A stretch of 64,000 nucleotides of DNA from Sulfitobacter sediminilitoris. GTDB taxonomy: Bacteria; Pseudomonadota; Alphaproteobacteria; Rhodobacterales; Rhodobacteraceae. Location of the stretch: assembly GCF_010667575.1 (NCBI RefSeq), contig NZ_JAABNT010000016.1, positions 1 to 64,000 of the forward strand. The letters are read 5' to 3'. Positions within the stretch are counted from its first letter, which is position 1. Each line of letters begins with the position of its first letter. Below, piece after piece: positions 37,011-44,951 of the stretch. The translations under genes and the position numbers were made by a program. A model generated the notes under the pieces. The model was not told where the DNA came from. It searched no databases and was given only the letters and a program-made list of their open reading frames with translations.

Positions 37011-37136
37011 TGCCAATCCTCCCCTATGGTCACGTTTTGGACCTTTGTTTTTGCTGATCAGAAAGATGGGCGGAAACTCTCGGTTGCGCAAGCGTTCCGG
37101 TACGGAAATCTGAGGTTGATTAATTCGGCAGGCAAA

Positions 37137-37170
37137 TAAAAAGGCGTTTACGCTCTACACGTAAACGCCT
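37137..37170 (-). terminator. Rho-independent terminator after the BON-LysM gene
   Basis: On the minus strand AGGCGTTTACG and CGTAAACGCCT form an 11-bp stem with a 7-base loop, followed by TTTTTATTT. It lies about 50 bp after the LysM stop codon and separates that gene from the acyl-CoA synthetase. Confidence 0.9.
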
Positions 37171-37222
37171 GTTACACCCGGATGTCAGGACAGCCTGACA
37201 AAATGGGGGCAATAAGACTGTT

Positions 37223-37654
37223 TCAGGACACAGGGATCCGCAAAACCTGACCGGGGTAGATTTTGTCGGGATCGCTCAGCATCGGGCGGTTCGCCTCGAA
37301 AATCTCATTGTAGCGCGAGCCATTTCCAAGTGTCTTTTCCGAAATCGCCCAAAGCGTGTCACCTTTTTCAACGGTGTGGAATGTGGGTTCACCTTCACCG
37401 CCTTCAATGTTGTCCTCTACCGCAGCAACGCCTTCGACATTACCAACAGCCAAGATGACTTTCTCTTTCATCTCCTGGCTGACAGCTTTGCCGCTGACTT
37501 TCACCTGATCGCCCTCAACCGTGATGTCGAGACCCTCTGCGTCAAGACCGAGGTCTTTCAGTTCGTCCTATAGTGCAGCACCAGAGACTTCTGCGTCATC
37601 ATCCCCGCCAAAGACCTTCTTGCCGGCCCCTTTAACAAAACTCCACAAACCCAT
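37223..37654 (-). pseudogene. BON-LysM protein (YgaU/Kbp-like), interrupted by an in-frame amber codon
   Basis: Read from ATG 37654 the frame gives MGLWSFVKGAGKKVFGGDD and so on to codon 28. It then meets TAG (37570-37568) and continues without shift as DELKDLGLDAEGLDITVEGDQVKVSGKAV through a BON domain and a C-terminal LysM domain (HTVEKGDTLWAISEKTLGNGSRYNEIFEANRPML ... YPGQVLRIPVS). The stop stands where the family normally has Gln (CAG), so a single C-to-T change explains it. Full length would be 143 codons, the usual size of Kbp, a cytoplasmic K+-binding protein. Restart at an internal codon, amber suppression or a sequencing error are alternatives. Confidence 0.85.
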
Positions 37655-37723
37655 TTTGGATCTCCCTATTGAATTGGTTCGAAATCAGTATGCGCGACGG
37701 CGCAGGAAAAACAAAAGGGGGAA

Positions 37724-39526
37724 TTATTCGGCAGCAATCCCATCGGTGAATTGCAGCCGGGCAAGGCGTGCATAAAGACCGTCCTTTGATACCAGTTCGT
37801 CATGGGTACCGCTGGCCACGACACGACCGGCGTCCAACACGATGATGCGGTCCGCCTTTTTCACCGTCGCCAGACGGTGCGCCACGATCAGGGTGGTACG
37901 GTCTGCGCTCAACTTATCCACGGCCTGCTGCACGGCGCGTTCGCTTTCCGCATCGAGCGCGCTCGTGGCCTCATCCAGCAGCAAGACGGGGACATTGCGC
38001 AAGATTGCCCGCGCAATCGCAACGCGCTGTTTCTGCCCGCCCGATAGCATCACGCCACGTTCGCCGAGGTAGCTGTCATAGCCTTCTGGCAGCGCCTCGA
38101 TAAATTCATGCGCCGCGGCGGCCTTGGCTGCTGCGCGCACTTCTTCGTCTGTTGCGTCAGGCCTGCCGAACCGGATGTTTTCGGCTGCACTGGCTGCAAA
38201 AATAATCGGGTCTTGGGGAACCAGTGCAACCGCGCGACGGAATTCGGCCCGCGCCAGATCGCGCAGGTCGACACCATCCAGTGTGATCCGACCCGAAGCA
38301 GGATCATAGAACCGCAAGATCAGCTGTATGATCGTAGTCTTACCCGCGCCAGAGGGGCCGACGAATGCCACCGTCTCGCCGGGCAGAATCTCAAGATCGA
38401 CGCCGTCAAGCGCGGCCGTTTCAGGACGTGCCGGATAGGAAAAATGCACATCTTCGAACCTGATCTGTCCACGCACGGGCGTGTCGAGGGACCGCCCCTG
38501 ATCGGGATCCTGAACCGTGTCTTCCGTTTGCAGCAATTCGACAAGGCGTTCCGTTGCCCCTGCAGCACGCTGCAATTCGCCCCAGATTTCCGACAGCGCT
38601 GCGACAGCACCGGCTACCATGACTGCGTAGATTACGAATTGCACGAGCGCACCGGCAGACATGTCCCCTGCCCGCACATCACGCGCCCCGACCCAAAGGA
38701 CGCCGACAATCCCGGAGAATGTCAGGAAGATCACGATGGTCGTCATCAGTGCCCTGATCTTGATCCGCCGCTTGGCCGCGTCAAAGGAAGCTTCGGTAAT
38801 ATCAGAAAACTGCGTGCGGCTTGCCGCCTCGTGGGTAAAGGCCTGTACGGTTTGCACCGCTGACAGGCTTTCAGAGGCATTGCCAGAGGACGCGGCGATC
38901 CAGTCCTGTGTTTCGCGGCTGATCACCCGCATCCGGCGGCCCAGCGTCAGAATGGGCACGATCACAGCAGGCACAATCAACAGCACAAGACCGGACAGCT
39001 TGCCCGATGTGAGCAGCATCAGGATCAGACCCCCGATAAAAATCAAAGCGTTGCGCAAGGCGATCGACACGGACGAGCCGATGACCGACTGGATGAGCGT
39101 CGTGTCGGTAGTAATCCTACTGAGCACCTCACCGGTCATGATCTTTTCATAAAACGACGGGCTCATCCCGATGACCCGATTGAAAACAGCTTTGCGAATG
39201 TCAGCTACTACACGTTCACCCAGACGAGTGACGAGCATGTAGCGCAGCGCAGTGCCGACGGCCAAGAGCCCGGCAATGGCAAGCGCTGCCAAGAAGTACT
39301 GATCCAGCAAATGCGGGTCTTCAGTGCCGAAATTGTCCACCACACGGCGCACGGCAAGCGGCAGTGTAAGAGATACCATCGCGGTCAGCACCAGCGCCAT
39401 GACGGCGGCAATTATCAAAACCTTGTAGGGTAACATGAAAGGAGCCAGCGCACGCAATGCACCGATACGGCGGGATTTCTGCCGCTCTTCCGGGGCTTTG
39501 TAGGCAGGTGCTGGGGCGCGGGCCAT
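37724..39526 (-). CDS. ABC exporter half-transporter (MsbA/LmrA-like)
   Basis: A 600-residue protein with six transmembrane helices in the first 330 residues, then an ATPase domain: Walker A VGPSGAGKTTIIQLIL (about 392-407), signature LSGGQKQRVAIARAIL and Walker B VLLLDEATSALD. It should work as a homodimer exporting lipids or hydrophobic compounds. The family segment IGMSPSFYEKIMTGEVLSRITTDTTLIQ near 110-137 is typical of MsbA-type exporters. It is apparently a single gene, with an AAGGACGA ribosome binding site. Confidence 0.92.
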   Translation of the reverse strand: MARAPAPAYKAPEERQKSRRIGALRALAPFMLPYKVLIIAAVMALVLTAMVSLTLPLAVRRVVDNFGTEDPHLLDQYFLAALAIAGLLAVGTALRYMLVTRLGERVVADIRKAVFNRVIGMSPSFYEKIMTGEVLSRITTDTTLIQSVIGSSVSIALRNALIFIGGLILMLLTSGKLSGLVLLIVPAVIVPILTLGRRMRVISRETQDWIAASSGNASESLSAVQTVQAFTHEAASRTQFSDITEASFDAAKRRIKIRALMTTIVIFLTFSGIVGVLWVGARDVRAGDMSAGALVQFVIYAVMVAGAVAALSEIWGELQRAAGATERLVELLQTEDTVQDPDQGRSLDTPVRGQIRFEDVHFSYPARPETAALDGVDLEILPGETVAFVGPSGAGKTTIIQLILRFYDPASGRITLDGVDLRDLARAEFRRAVALVPQDPIIFAASAAENIRFGRPDATDEEVRAAAKAAAAHEFIEALPEGYDSYLGERGVMLSGGQKQRVAIARAILRNVPVLLLDEATSALDAESERAVQQAVDKLSADRTTLIVAHRLATVKKADRIIVLDAGRVVASGTHDELVSKDGLYARLARLQFTDGIAAE

Positions 39527-39756
39527 GGGTCGTCCTTTATTCTAACACCGGGGTGATGGCGCGGCTTTCGACCGGGGTCAAGCGCTTGGACTGTCACAGG
39601 ATGTTCCGATGCCAAGAAATTATCCACTCGCCAGCCGTGTCCTTGCCTTCCGATCAACCAGGAGAACCTGAGCAGCGCATCAGGATATCATTATATATCA
39701 GGTGGGTAGAAGCAGCGCCGTCAAGACTTTTAGCGTTTCTGGCAGATATGGACTTC

Positions 39757-39830
39757 TGGAGCGGGCGGCGGGAATCGAACCCGCATCTCTTGCTTGGAAG
39801 GCAAGGGTCTTACCATTACACAACGCCCGC
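39757..39830 (-). tRNA. tRNA-Gly(TCC)
   Basis: A full cloverleaf is readable on the minus strand: acceptor GCGGGCG / CGCCCGC, anticodon stem CTTGC / GCAAG with loop CTTCCAA (anticodon TCC), a T arm with GGTTCGATTCC, discriminator T and encoded CCA. Length is 74 including CCA. It decodes GGA and GGG. Confidence 0.97.
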
Positions 39831-39902
39831 TCGGCGTGATACGAGGTATTTCATAGGTGTTCTGAGGTCAAGCACCTGCAGTGCAAGTGGAGGGATTATC
39901 TC

Positions 39903-40598
39903 ATGAACAAACCGCATGCCGTGGTTATAGGGGTTGGCGACGGGCTGTCCGCAGCTTTGGCGCGCAACCTCGCCTCAGACTACGAACTGACGCTCGCCGC
40001 GCGCAGTGGGGACAAGATGATGGCGCTCGCTGAAGAGACAGATGCCCGCACGGTTCTTCTGGATGCAACCGACGAAGACGCGGTTGCCGCACTATTCGAT
40101 AATCTCCCTGCGGCTCCCCGCGTCGTCATCTACAACCCTTCTGCCCGCGTGCGCGGACCAATTGCGGAGTTGTCTGCCGATGATGTACGCAACGCTGTAG
40201 AGGTCACGGCCATCGGCGCCTTTCTGGCTGGAAAGCACGCGGCAAGGCACATGCTGGAGGCGGAACCGGCCAACGGAACACGGGGCACCATTCTCTTCAC
40301 GGGTGCATCTGCGGGCGTCAAAGGATTTCCCCAGTCCGCGCCCTTTGCCATGGGTAAGTTCGCCCAACGCGGCTTGGCCGAGAGCATGGCGCGAGAACTG
40401 CATCCCCAAGGCATTCACGTCGCATGGATCAATATCGACGGTGGCATCCTGAACCCCGGCCGGACAGAGCCCGAGGACAAACCCGGCTCCATGCTGCGGC
40501 CTGACGCCATTGCCCGCACCTACCGCCATCTGATCGAGCAGGACAGAAGTGCCTGGACCAACGAAGTTGCCGTGCGGCCCTGGGTCGAGCGGTTCTAG
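39903..40598 (+). CDS. SDR-family oxidoreductase
   Basis: A 231-residue protein with a Rossmann start VVIGVGDGLSAALARNLA, a variant of TGxxxGxG (about residues 7-24). VVIYNPSARVRGP takes the place of the NNAG motif, and TILFTGASAGVKGFPQSAPFAMGKFAQRGLAESMARELHPQGI follows. In the classical SDR active site Tyr is followed by xxxK; here the position reads FAMGK, so the catalytic Tyr appears to be replaced by Phe. Either activity is altered or the protein belongs to the divergent SDR group. It is followed by the SEC-C protein gene after 27 bp. Confidence 0.85.
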   Translation: MNKPHAVVIGVGDGLSAALARNLASDYELTLAARSGDKMMALAEETDARTVLLDATDEDAVAALFDNLPAAPRVVIYNPSARVRGPIAELSADDVRNAVEVTAIGAFLAGKHAARHMLEAEPANGTRGTILFTGASAGVKGFPQSAPFAMGKFAQRGLAESMARELHPQGIHVAWINIDGGILNPGRTEPEDKPGSMLRPDAIARTYRHLIEQDRSAWTNEVAVRPWVERF

Positions 40599-40625
40599 GG
40601 AGCTTTTGCAGACTGGACGTTGCAT

Positions 40626-41318
40626 ATGCTGACTGACGATGAACTGGACCAACTCGATGACCTGCTGCTGTCCTTGCCAATCGATACCGACGGCATGCTT
40701 CTTAGCGAATTTGACGGCTTTTGTGCAGGCCTGATTGTGTGCCCCGAAATGGTCATGCCAGGGGAGTGGTTGCCCTGCGTGTGGGGGAACAACCCTGAGC
40801 ACCTGGAAACACTAGAGGACATCCAGGCCGCGATGGACCTCATTATGCGGCACTACAACGACGTTGCGCGTTCGCTGACCCCACCGGCAATGGGATACGC
40901 CCCGCTTTATGACAAAGATGGGAGGACCGGTGAAATCCTCTGGGAGTCCTGGTGTTGCGGCTTTGAACGCGCGATGAGGCTGCGTCCGGATACCTGGGAA
41001 CGCATCGTTGAAAGTGGCGACGAAGAAGCGGCGGCCTCTGTCAACATGATGCTTGCGCTATATGACATCGCCGAAGGTCAGAGCGATCTCCCCAAAGCCT
41101 CCGTCAAAGCGCTGACAGAAGAAGCCCCGGACCTCATCCCGAACCTTGTTTTGGCGATCAACGACTGGACCAAATCTGGTCGGACTGCTGATCCCTTCCC
41201 GGTTTGGGCTGCAGCAAATCAGTCTCAAGCCCCCCATCAAGGAACAAAAGTCGGGCGGAACGCCCCCTGCCCTTGCGGTTCAGGCCGCAAGTACAAGCGT
41301 TGCTGCGGGGCCAACTGA
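40626..41318 (+). CDS. UPF0149/YecA-like protein with C-terminal SEC-C zinc motif
   Basis: From ATG 40626 the product has 230 residues. The N-terminal two thirds are an UPF0149-type helical domain ([43 protein letters not shown]). After a linker, the last 25 residues are a SEC-C motif ([22 protein letters not shown]), the zinc-binding tail also found at the end of SecA. Such proteins may contact ribosomes or the Sec machinery, which is not established here. A TTG six bases upstream is a less likely start. Confidence 0.9.
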   Translation: MLTDDELDQLDDLLLSLPIDTDGMLLSEFDGFCAGLIVCPEMVMPGEWLPCVWGNNPEHLETLEDIQAAMDLIMRHYNDVARSLTPPAMGYAPLYDKDGRTGEILWESWCCGFERAMRLRPDTWERIVESGDEEAAASVNMMLALYDIAEGQSDLPKASVKALTEEAPDLIPNLVLAINDWTKSGRTADPFPVWAAANQSQAPHQGTKVGRNAPCPCGSGRKYKRCCGAN

Positions 41319-41764
41319 GCGCACAGGAATACTTTGCAAGCTGTGTGGAAGGAAGCTGACCCTCGGGCGGTTTGTGGGTTCAGCCGCAACTTACATTCTT
41401 GGCCCGCCCAGCCAATGACTGGTTCCCAGCTATTGAGCCAATTGGACCTATTGCTAGACGATCGAAAACTCGCACGATCCGCCAGCTCGAGGCCGATGCA
41501 GCCAATGGCGGCATATCGCGGGAGCAGACGTTCGTCACGCGCGCAGCGATCGGCTGGTGAGAGCCCATCTTTATCATTCATCCTCTAAGGTTTCCTTGAC
41601 TGTGCTGACGTTCACTTGAACGCTTTCACACTGGATGACCTTGACCCGGAGTATTTTGGCAACTCTGATCAGCGATATGGATACCGTAGTTGGCAAAAGG
41701 TTCCGCCGGTATTCAGGGACTTCGTTCAAGAACCAACATGTCGCTTCGACCCGTTAGATAACGA
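41319..41764. other. 446 bp without an intact gene; begins the repeat-bounded accessory patch
   Basis: GC falls here and open frames have no recognisable product. The left part is unassigned. From 41541 on it is the first copy of the 131-bp repeat, followed by a short frame that continues a GNAT-like N-terminus into unrelated codons (to TGA at about 41775). Confidence 0.55.
41541..41671 (+). repeat. 131-bp direct repeat, copy 1 (uninterrupted; empty MITE site)
   Basis: From 41562 to 41671 this matches 43961-44070 with about four mismatches. Further left the match continues as GCGCAGC-N3-CGGCTGG-N3-GAG, which in copy 2 lies on the far side of a MITE. Copy 1 therefore shows the site before insertion (GAG|CCCATC at 41560-41566). 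It carries a degraded start of the GNAT gene (LDDLDPEYFGNSDQ), with CTG in place of the ATG. Confidence 0.85.
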
Positions 41765-42169
41765 TCAGAACTGAGCGTCCGGATGCCAAACATACGAATG
41801 GACAACAAACCAGTCAGCCCCCGCCTTGGGCTGTGTAAACCAAAGTGTCAGGTTCTCCTCCGGCGACATTGACCATGTCACTTCACGCACGTCCGGTGGG
41901 TTTTCAGCTCTGCGGACCTCATCAAAAATGTTGGTCAACTCAATTCGAAACTCCAACACTGCCGTTCCCAATTCAAATCGGTCCTCACGGATCGGTTTGC
42001 CGAGTTTTTGTTCGGCCTCGCTGAAGGATTTGCCAATCATCTCCTCGCCAATACGACCCGTTTCCATTTGTATGCCCCCTTTTGAATTATCCGCAGTAGA
42101 CACCGCTGTCGCACAGATGAGTGAGACAACAGTGGCTGCCACCAGTATGAATGCACCTGAATGTATCAC
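41765..42169 (-). CDS. exported small protein, partner of the zincin gene
   Basis: A 134-residue product starting at GTG 42169. Residues of about 6-26 form a signal peptide (AFILVAATVVSLICATAVSTA) with a likely cut before DNSKGG. The mature part of about 108 residues holds GRIGEEMIGKSFSEAEQKLGKPIREDRFELGTAVLEFRIELTNIF and ends WFVVHSYVWHPDAQF; the first segment faintly recalls SmpA/OmlA-like folds. I do not recognise a family. Its GTG overlaps the stop of the upstream zincin gene (GTGA), so the two products are made together. A periplasmic inhibitor or immunity protein is one reading; this is inference only. Confidence 0.7.
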   Translation of the reverse strand: MIHSGAFILVAATVVSLICATAVSTADNSKGGIQMETGRIGEEMIGKSFSEAEQKLGKPIREDRFELGTAVLEFRIELTNIFDEVRRAENPPDVREVTWSMSPEENLTLWFTQPKAGADWFVVHSYVWHPDAQF

Positions 42170-43023
42170 TTCACGCTCTTAACCGAGAACGTGGTGTCAG
42201 GGATCATCTTGTTGAGTTCTTCAACAAGATGCTTCGCATGTCTTTTTTTCACCTCGTTGCCGCGGTTCATAATCGATTTCTTGTGATGTTTGTGGGAGCT
42301 TGTGGATTTGTATTCATCCGGTTGGCCGATAGCATGGCCAAACTCATGCGCGGCCACATCCATTTTGACGCCGCCACCAGCACCTTTATCCGCAGGCTGA
42401 AGATCTTCGGTATCAAGGTTGATTTCCTGCTTGCTCCAAACCACGTTCGAAACGAGCGAGCTCCCTTTGGGGATTTTGACAATTTTTGCAGTCCAGTGTT
42501 TCCCCTTCTTGCGTGGATCGACGTCAAAAAGCACCGTAAAGATCTTTCCTGCGAAGTATTTTGCGAAGTCCGATGTTCCGGATACTTCCAGAATGAACTT
42601 GCCACCCCAGGCCTTGCGGATGATCTTTTCGGTCTCTTTGTGGAAGTCACTCTTTTCTTTTGACGTCCACTTAGAGACCTTGCCTTTTGTCTTGAAGACA
42701 TAGGACCAGTACTGCCGGACCCAAATCTTCTGAGTTGCGCCGGTCAATTCGAAGTCCATCCGCTTGGTTTTGAGGGTATAGTTCATTTTCTTTGGCGCAA
42801 CGGGACCCGTCAACTTCGCTTTCAGCTCGGCCAGCGTGTTTGGCCCTGCCTTCCCATCAACTTTAAGCGGGCGGTTCTTCTTTTGAAAATCCTTCACCGC
42901 CGCTTCCGTAAGCGGACCGAATATGCCGTCAACGGTAAGCTTTGGAGTTGCTTTTGATTTGTTCAGATCGGTCTGGAGCTTTTTAACGTCATTGCCCTTT
43001 GACCCTTGCTTGAGTAACGCCAT
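42166..43023 (-). CDS. peptidoglycan-binding domain protein with zincin motif HEFGHAIGQPDEY
   Basis: A 285-residue, lysine-rich protein without a signal peptide. Residues 1-70 are a PG_binding_1 domain (LLKQGSKGNDVKKLQTDLN, VDGIFGPLTEAAVKDFQKKNRPLKVDGKAGPNTLAELKAKL). The remainder is a putative metallopeptidase with HEFGHAIGQPDEY at 226-238 (His226, Glu227, His230, then Asp236-Glu237), an extended HExxH site. A cell-wall-binding protease without a leader, coupled to an exported partner, fits a toxin or effector delivered by a secretion machine, but no such machine is in the window. GC is lower than in the core, suggesting acquisition. Confidence 0.8.
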   Translation of the reverse strand: MALLKQGSKGNDVKKLQTDLNKSKATPKLTVDGIFGPLTEAAVKDFQKKNRPLKVDGKAGPNTLAELKAKLTGPVAPKKMNYTLKTKRMDFELTGATQKIWVRQYWSYVFKTKGKVSKWTSKEKSDFHKETEKIIRKAWGGKFILEVSGTSDFAKYFAGKIFTVLFDVDPRKKGKHWTAKIVKIPKGSSLVSNVVWSKQEINLDTEDLQPADKGAGGGVKMDVAAHEFGHAIGQPDEYKSTSSHKHHKKSIMNRGNEVKKRHAKHLVEELNKMIPDTTFSVKSVK

Positions 43024-43335
43024 CTCGAATATTCCCTAACAGAAATCTCAAAGAACTTATTTTTTTTCGAATTTTGCCTCTCGGCTATGGTCAGGAAATC
43101 CCGACGGCGAGAAGGCTGTAACCTAGGTTAGGCTAAGAAATGCAAAATTGCCTTCATCACTCTCTTCTAACAGGTTTTTGCGAATTTTCAACCGATGGTT
43201 CCCAAGTCGCCTTGAGTTTGTGGAAGGTTTCGTAGGGTCAGGACTTCGGTAACGGGGCCGTCAGAGTCAAGGGATTTTGGGCAAACGAGTTAAGCCGCCA
43301 AAGGGGAGCTTTTTGTTCGTCTTGTCCGTTGTGCT
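43024..43335. other. low-GC intergenic region upstream of the zincin gene
   Basis: It should hold the zincin promoter. There is a run of eight T near 43060 and a palindrome AACCTAGGTT near 43122. The short phrase GGAAGGTTTCGT occurs both near 43220 and near 43490, on either side of the IS3 remnant, and may mark old IS flanks. No gene is visible. Confidence 0.4.
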
Positions 43336-43425
43336 TTATCTTGCGGCTTTCGGTTGTCCAACAAGCACGTCAACCTGACGCAACTTCTGAACTATCTCCT
43401 CTGGCTTGTGTCGCCTGTTTGCCAT
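43336..43425 (-). pseudogene. IS3-family transposase OrfA remnant
   Basis: Twenty-nine codons from ATG 43425 read MANRRHKPEEIVQKLRQVDV, then LVGQPKAAR and a stop. The first 24 residues match the start of IS3-family OrfA proteins (helix-turn-helix); the rest of OrfA and all of OrfB are missing. It is preceded by GGAGGACAAAG as ribosome binding site. This is a dead fragment. Confidence 0.8.
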
Positions 43426-43717
43426 TCTTTGTCCTCCGTTTCTTAAACATAACGGTGGACCAAGTCAGATGGGGCACTCCAGATAGGCGATGGAAGGTTT
43501 CGTCAATTTCTGCTTTGTCCGCTCCTTGCTAGGCCGTCTCTAACGCGGCGAAGGATCACTTTGGGATTTGTCTGAAGCCGAGCCGTTGAATGTCCGCAAA
43601 TGGAAAAATCCGCCGCGTTGCCGCAAATTCGATGCGGCGCTAGCGAGGGGCTTCTGCATCAGCAAAAGTGAGAATTCCAAGGTCGGAAATGCCCTATTGA
43701 GCGGGCCTTAATGCCGT

Positions 43718-44070
43718 GCGCAGCTAACGGCTGGAACGAGCTGATTGTGTTGAAAAACTCGAAAGATCCGCACTCTCGCTTTTCCGCCAAAACCCGTTGC
43801 ATCGGAAAAGCTGGCACTGTTCGAACGGAGAGGGCATTTAGAGCTGCACACATCGCCAAAGCCCTGATTTTGCCGACCCCCTCGCCAAGATTTCCAACTG
43901 GCGCTCTATGGCGAAGTTTTTCACCGTTTTTTGGAGAAAACAAAGTTTTTCAACACAATCAGCCCATCTTTATCATTCATCCTCTAAGGTTTCCTTGACT
44001 CTACTGACGTTCACTTGAACGCTTTCACAATGGATGACCTTGACCCCGAGTATTTTGGCAACTCTGATCA
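43718..44070 (+). repeat. 131-bp direct repeat, copy 2 (split by a 222-bp MITE)
   Basis: The repeat parts are 43718-43740 and 43963-44070. Taking out 43741-43962 restores the same spacing as copy 1, base for base in length (131 bp). The right part runs into the intact GNAT gene, so this copy is the parental one or lies at the original locus. Confidence 0.8.
43741..43962. mobile_element. MITE-like non-coding element with perfect 19-bp terminal inverted repeats
   Basis: The 222-bp element starts CTGATTGTGTTGAAAAACT and ends AGTTTTTCAACACAATCAG, an exact inverted pair. The inside encodes nothing convincing; short frames on both strands run through the ends. The core TGTTGAAAAACT also occurs at 46287-46298 upstream of the IS1182-type transposase, which may be a relative of the enzyme that moved it. 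No clear target duplication is present, except perhaps AG. Confidence 0.85.
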
Positions 44071-44842
44071 ACAACGCCTTCAAATGCGTGCCGACCATCT
44101 TTGGAAACTGCTGCAGGACATCCCCGACTATGCCTGCCACGGTCGGGTTGTGGGGCTGGCAAACTATTCCGAGCACAATCTCGAACAGCAGATAGCGCTT
44201 GCACGTTTGCAAGGGGTCGCACCAATCGACGGGATGCCACGGGAACATCTTGCCAGGCGCCGCGCAGGATTGGAGAGCGCAGGACTGGTAACGGATGTCT
44301 ACGACCACTGGGAAGGCTCTTTAGGGACGTTCGAAGCTGCCGATGCAATTCTTGCCAATCGTGGCTTGCCCGCTGACCTGAAGGCCAGTGCCGTCACTGC
44401 GGAGACCTCGGTGGAAGATTTAACGAATCTCGATAACCTCACGCAGAACTGCGATGTGCTGCTTCCCATGGGCTCATTTCTGCGGGGTTTCGAGCGGCCA
44501 AGCGTATTCCTCTATGCGAAAGACCCTGAAGGACGTGTCGTCGGAGCCGCCGCGGCCGTCGCACAGTTTCACGACGAACACGACAAGGGCGGAATGGTGT
44601 GGTGGGGTATGCTCTCGACAGACCCCAAGCGACGCGGAGAGGGCATAGCGTTGCTATTGGGTGCCATGGTTTTGCGCGATGTTCGGAAAAAGCTGGGATT
44701 TTCGGAATGTTTCACCGGCATTCGCGCGGGCAATTTGCCATCTGAGGCGCTTTGTTCGAAGCTCGCATTGTCACGAACGAACACCGTGGATTTGCTTGCG
44801 ATCAATCCCGAGTCGTTTGGTTGTGGCCAAATGACCAAGTGA
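44030..44842 (+). CDS. GNAT-family N-acetyltransferase
   Basis: The start taken is ATG 44030 (MDDLDPEYFGNSDQQR), giving 270 residues; a TTG at 44015 is possible and neither has a good ribosome binding site. The C-terminal half is the GNAT fold: VFLYAKDPEGRVVGAAAAVAQF, then VWWGMLSTDPKRRGEGIALLLGAMVLRDVRK, where RRGEGIA is the acetyl-CoA pyrophosphate loop, and FTGIRAGNLPSEALCSKLAL. The N-terminal 140 residues are an extra domain without a known match. The 5' end lies in the duplicated repeat, and the MITE sits about 70 bp upstream, where the promoter should be. Confidence 0.85.
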   Translation: MDDLDPEYFGNSDQQRLQMRADHLWKLLQDIPDYACHGRVVGLANYSEHNLEQQIALARLQGVAPIDGMPREHLARRRAGLESAGLVTDVYDHWEGSLGTFEAADAILANRGLPADLKASAVTAETSVEDLTNLDNLTQNCDVLLPMGSFLRGFERPSVFLYAKDPEGRVVGAAAAVAQFHDEHDKGGMVWWGMLSTDPKRRGEGIALLLGAMVLRDVRKKLGFSECFTGIRAGNLPSEALCSKLALSRTNTVDLLAINPESFGCGQMTK

Positions 44843-44951
44843 TCAGCGCTTATCCGCTCCGTCCCGCTCGGCGGACCTTGGTGCTAGGTGCCAGGAATGG
44901 GTCGAACGAGCCCAGAGTGGTTATCTGAAATTCCATATAGAGAACTGCGTC

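Noticed and set aside
43329..43532. Plus-strand frame across the IS3 remnant
   Set aside because: It is antisense to the recognisable OrfA fragment.
43659..43998. Short frames on both strands within the MITE
   Set aside because: They read through the inverted ends and have no ribosome binding site. Similar frames are expected in any MITE copy.
41541..44070. Direct repeats as a tRNA- or integrase-type att pair
   Set aside because: The repeat contains the start of a GNAT gene and no tRNA or recombinase, so plain segmental duplication is simpler.
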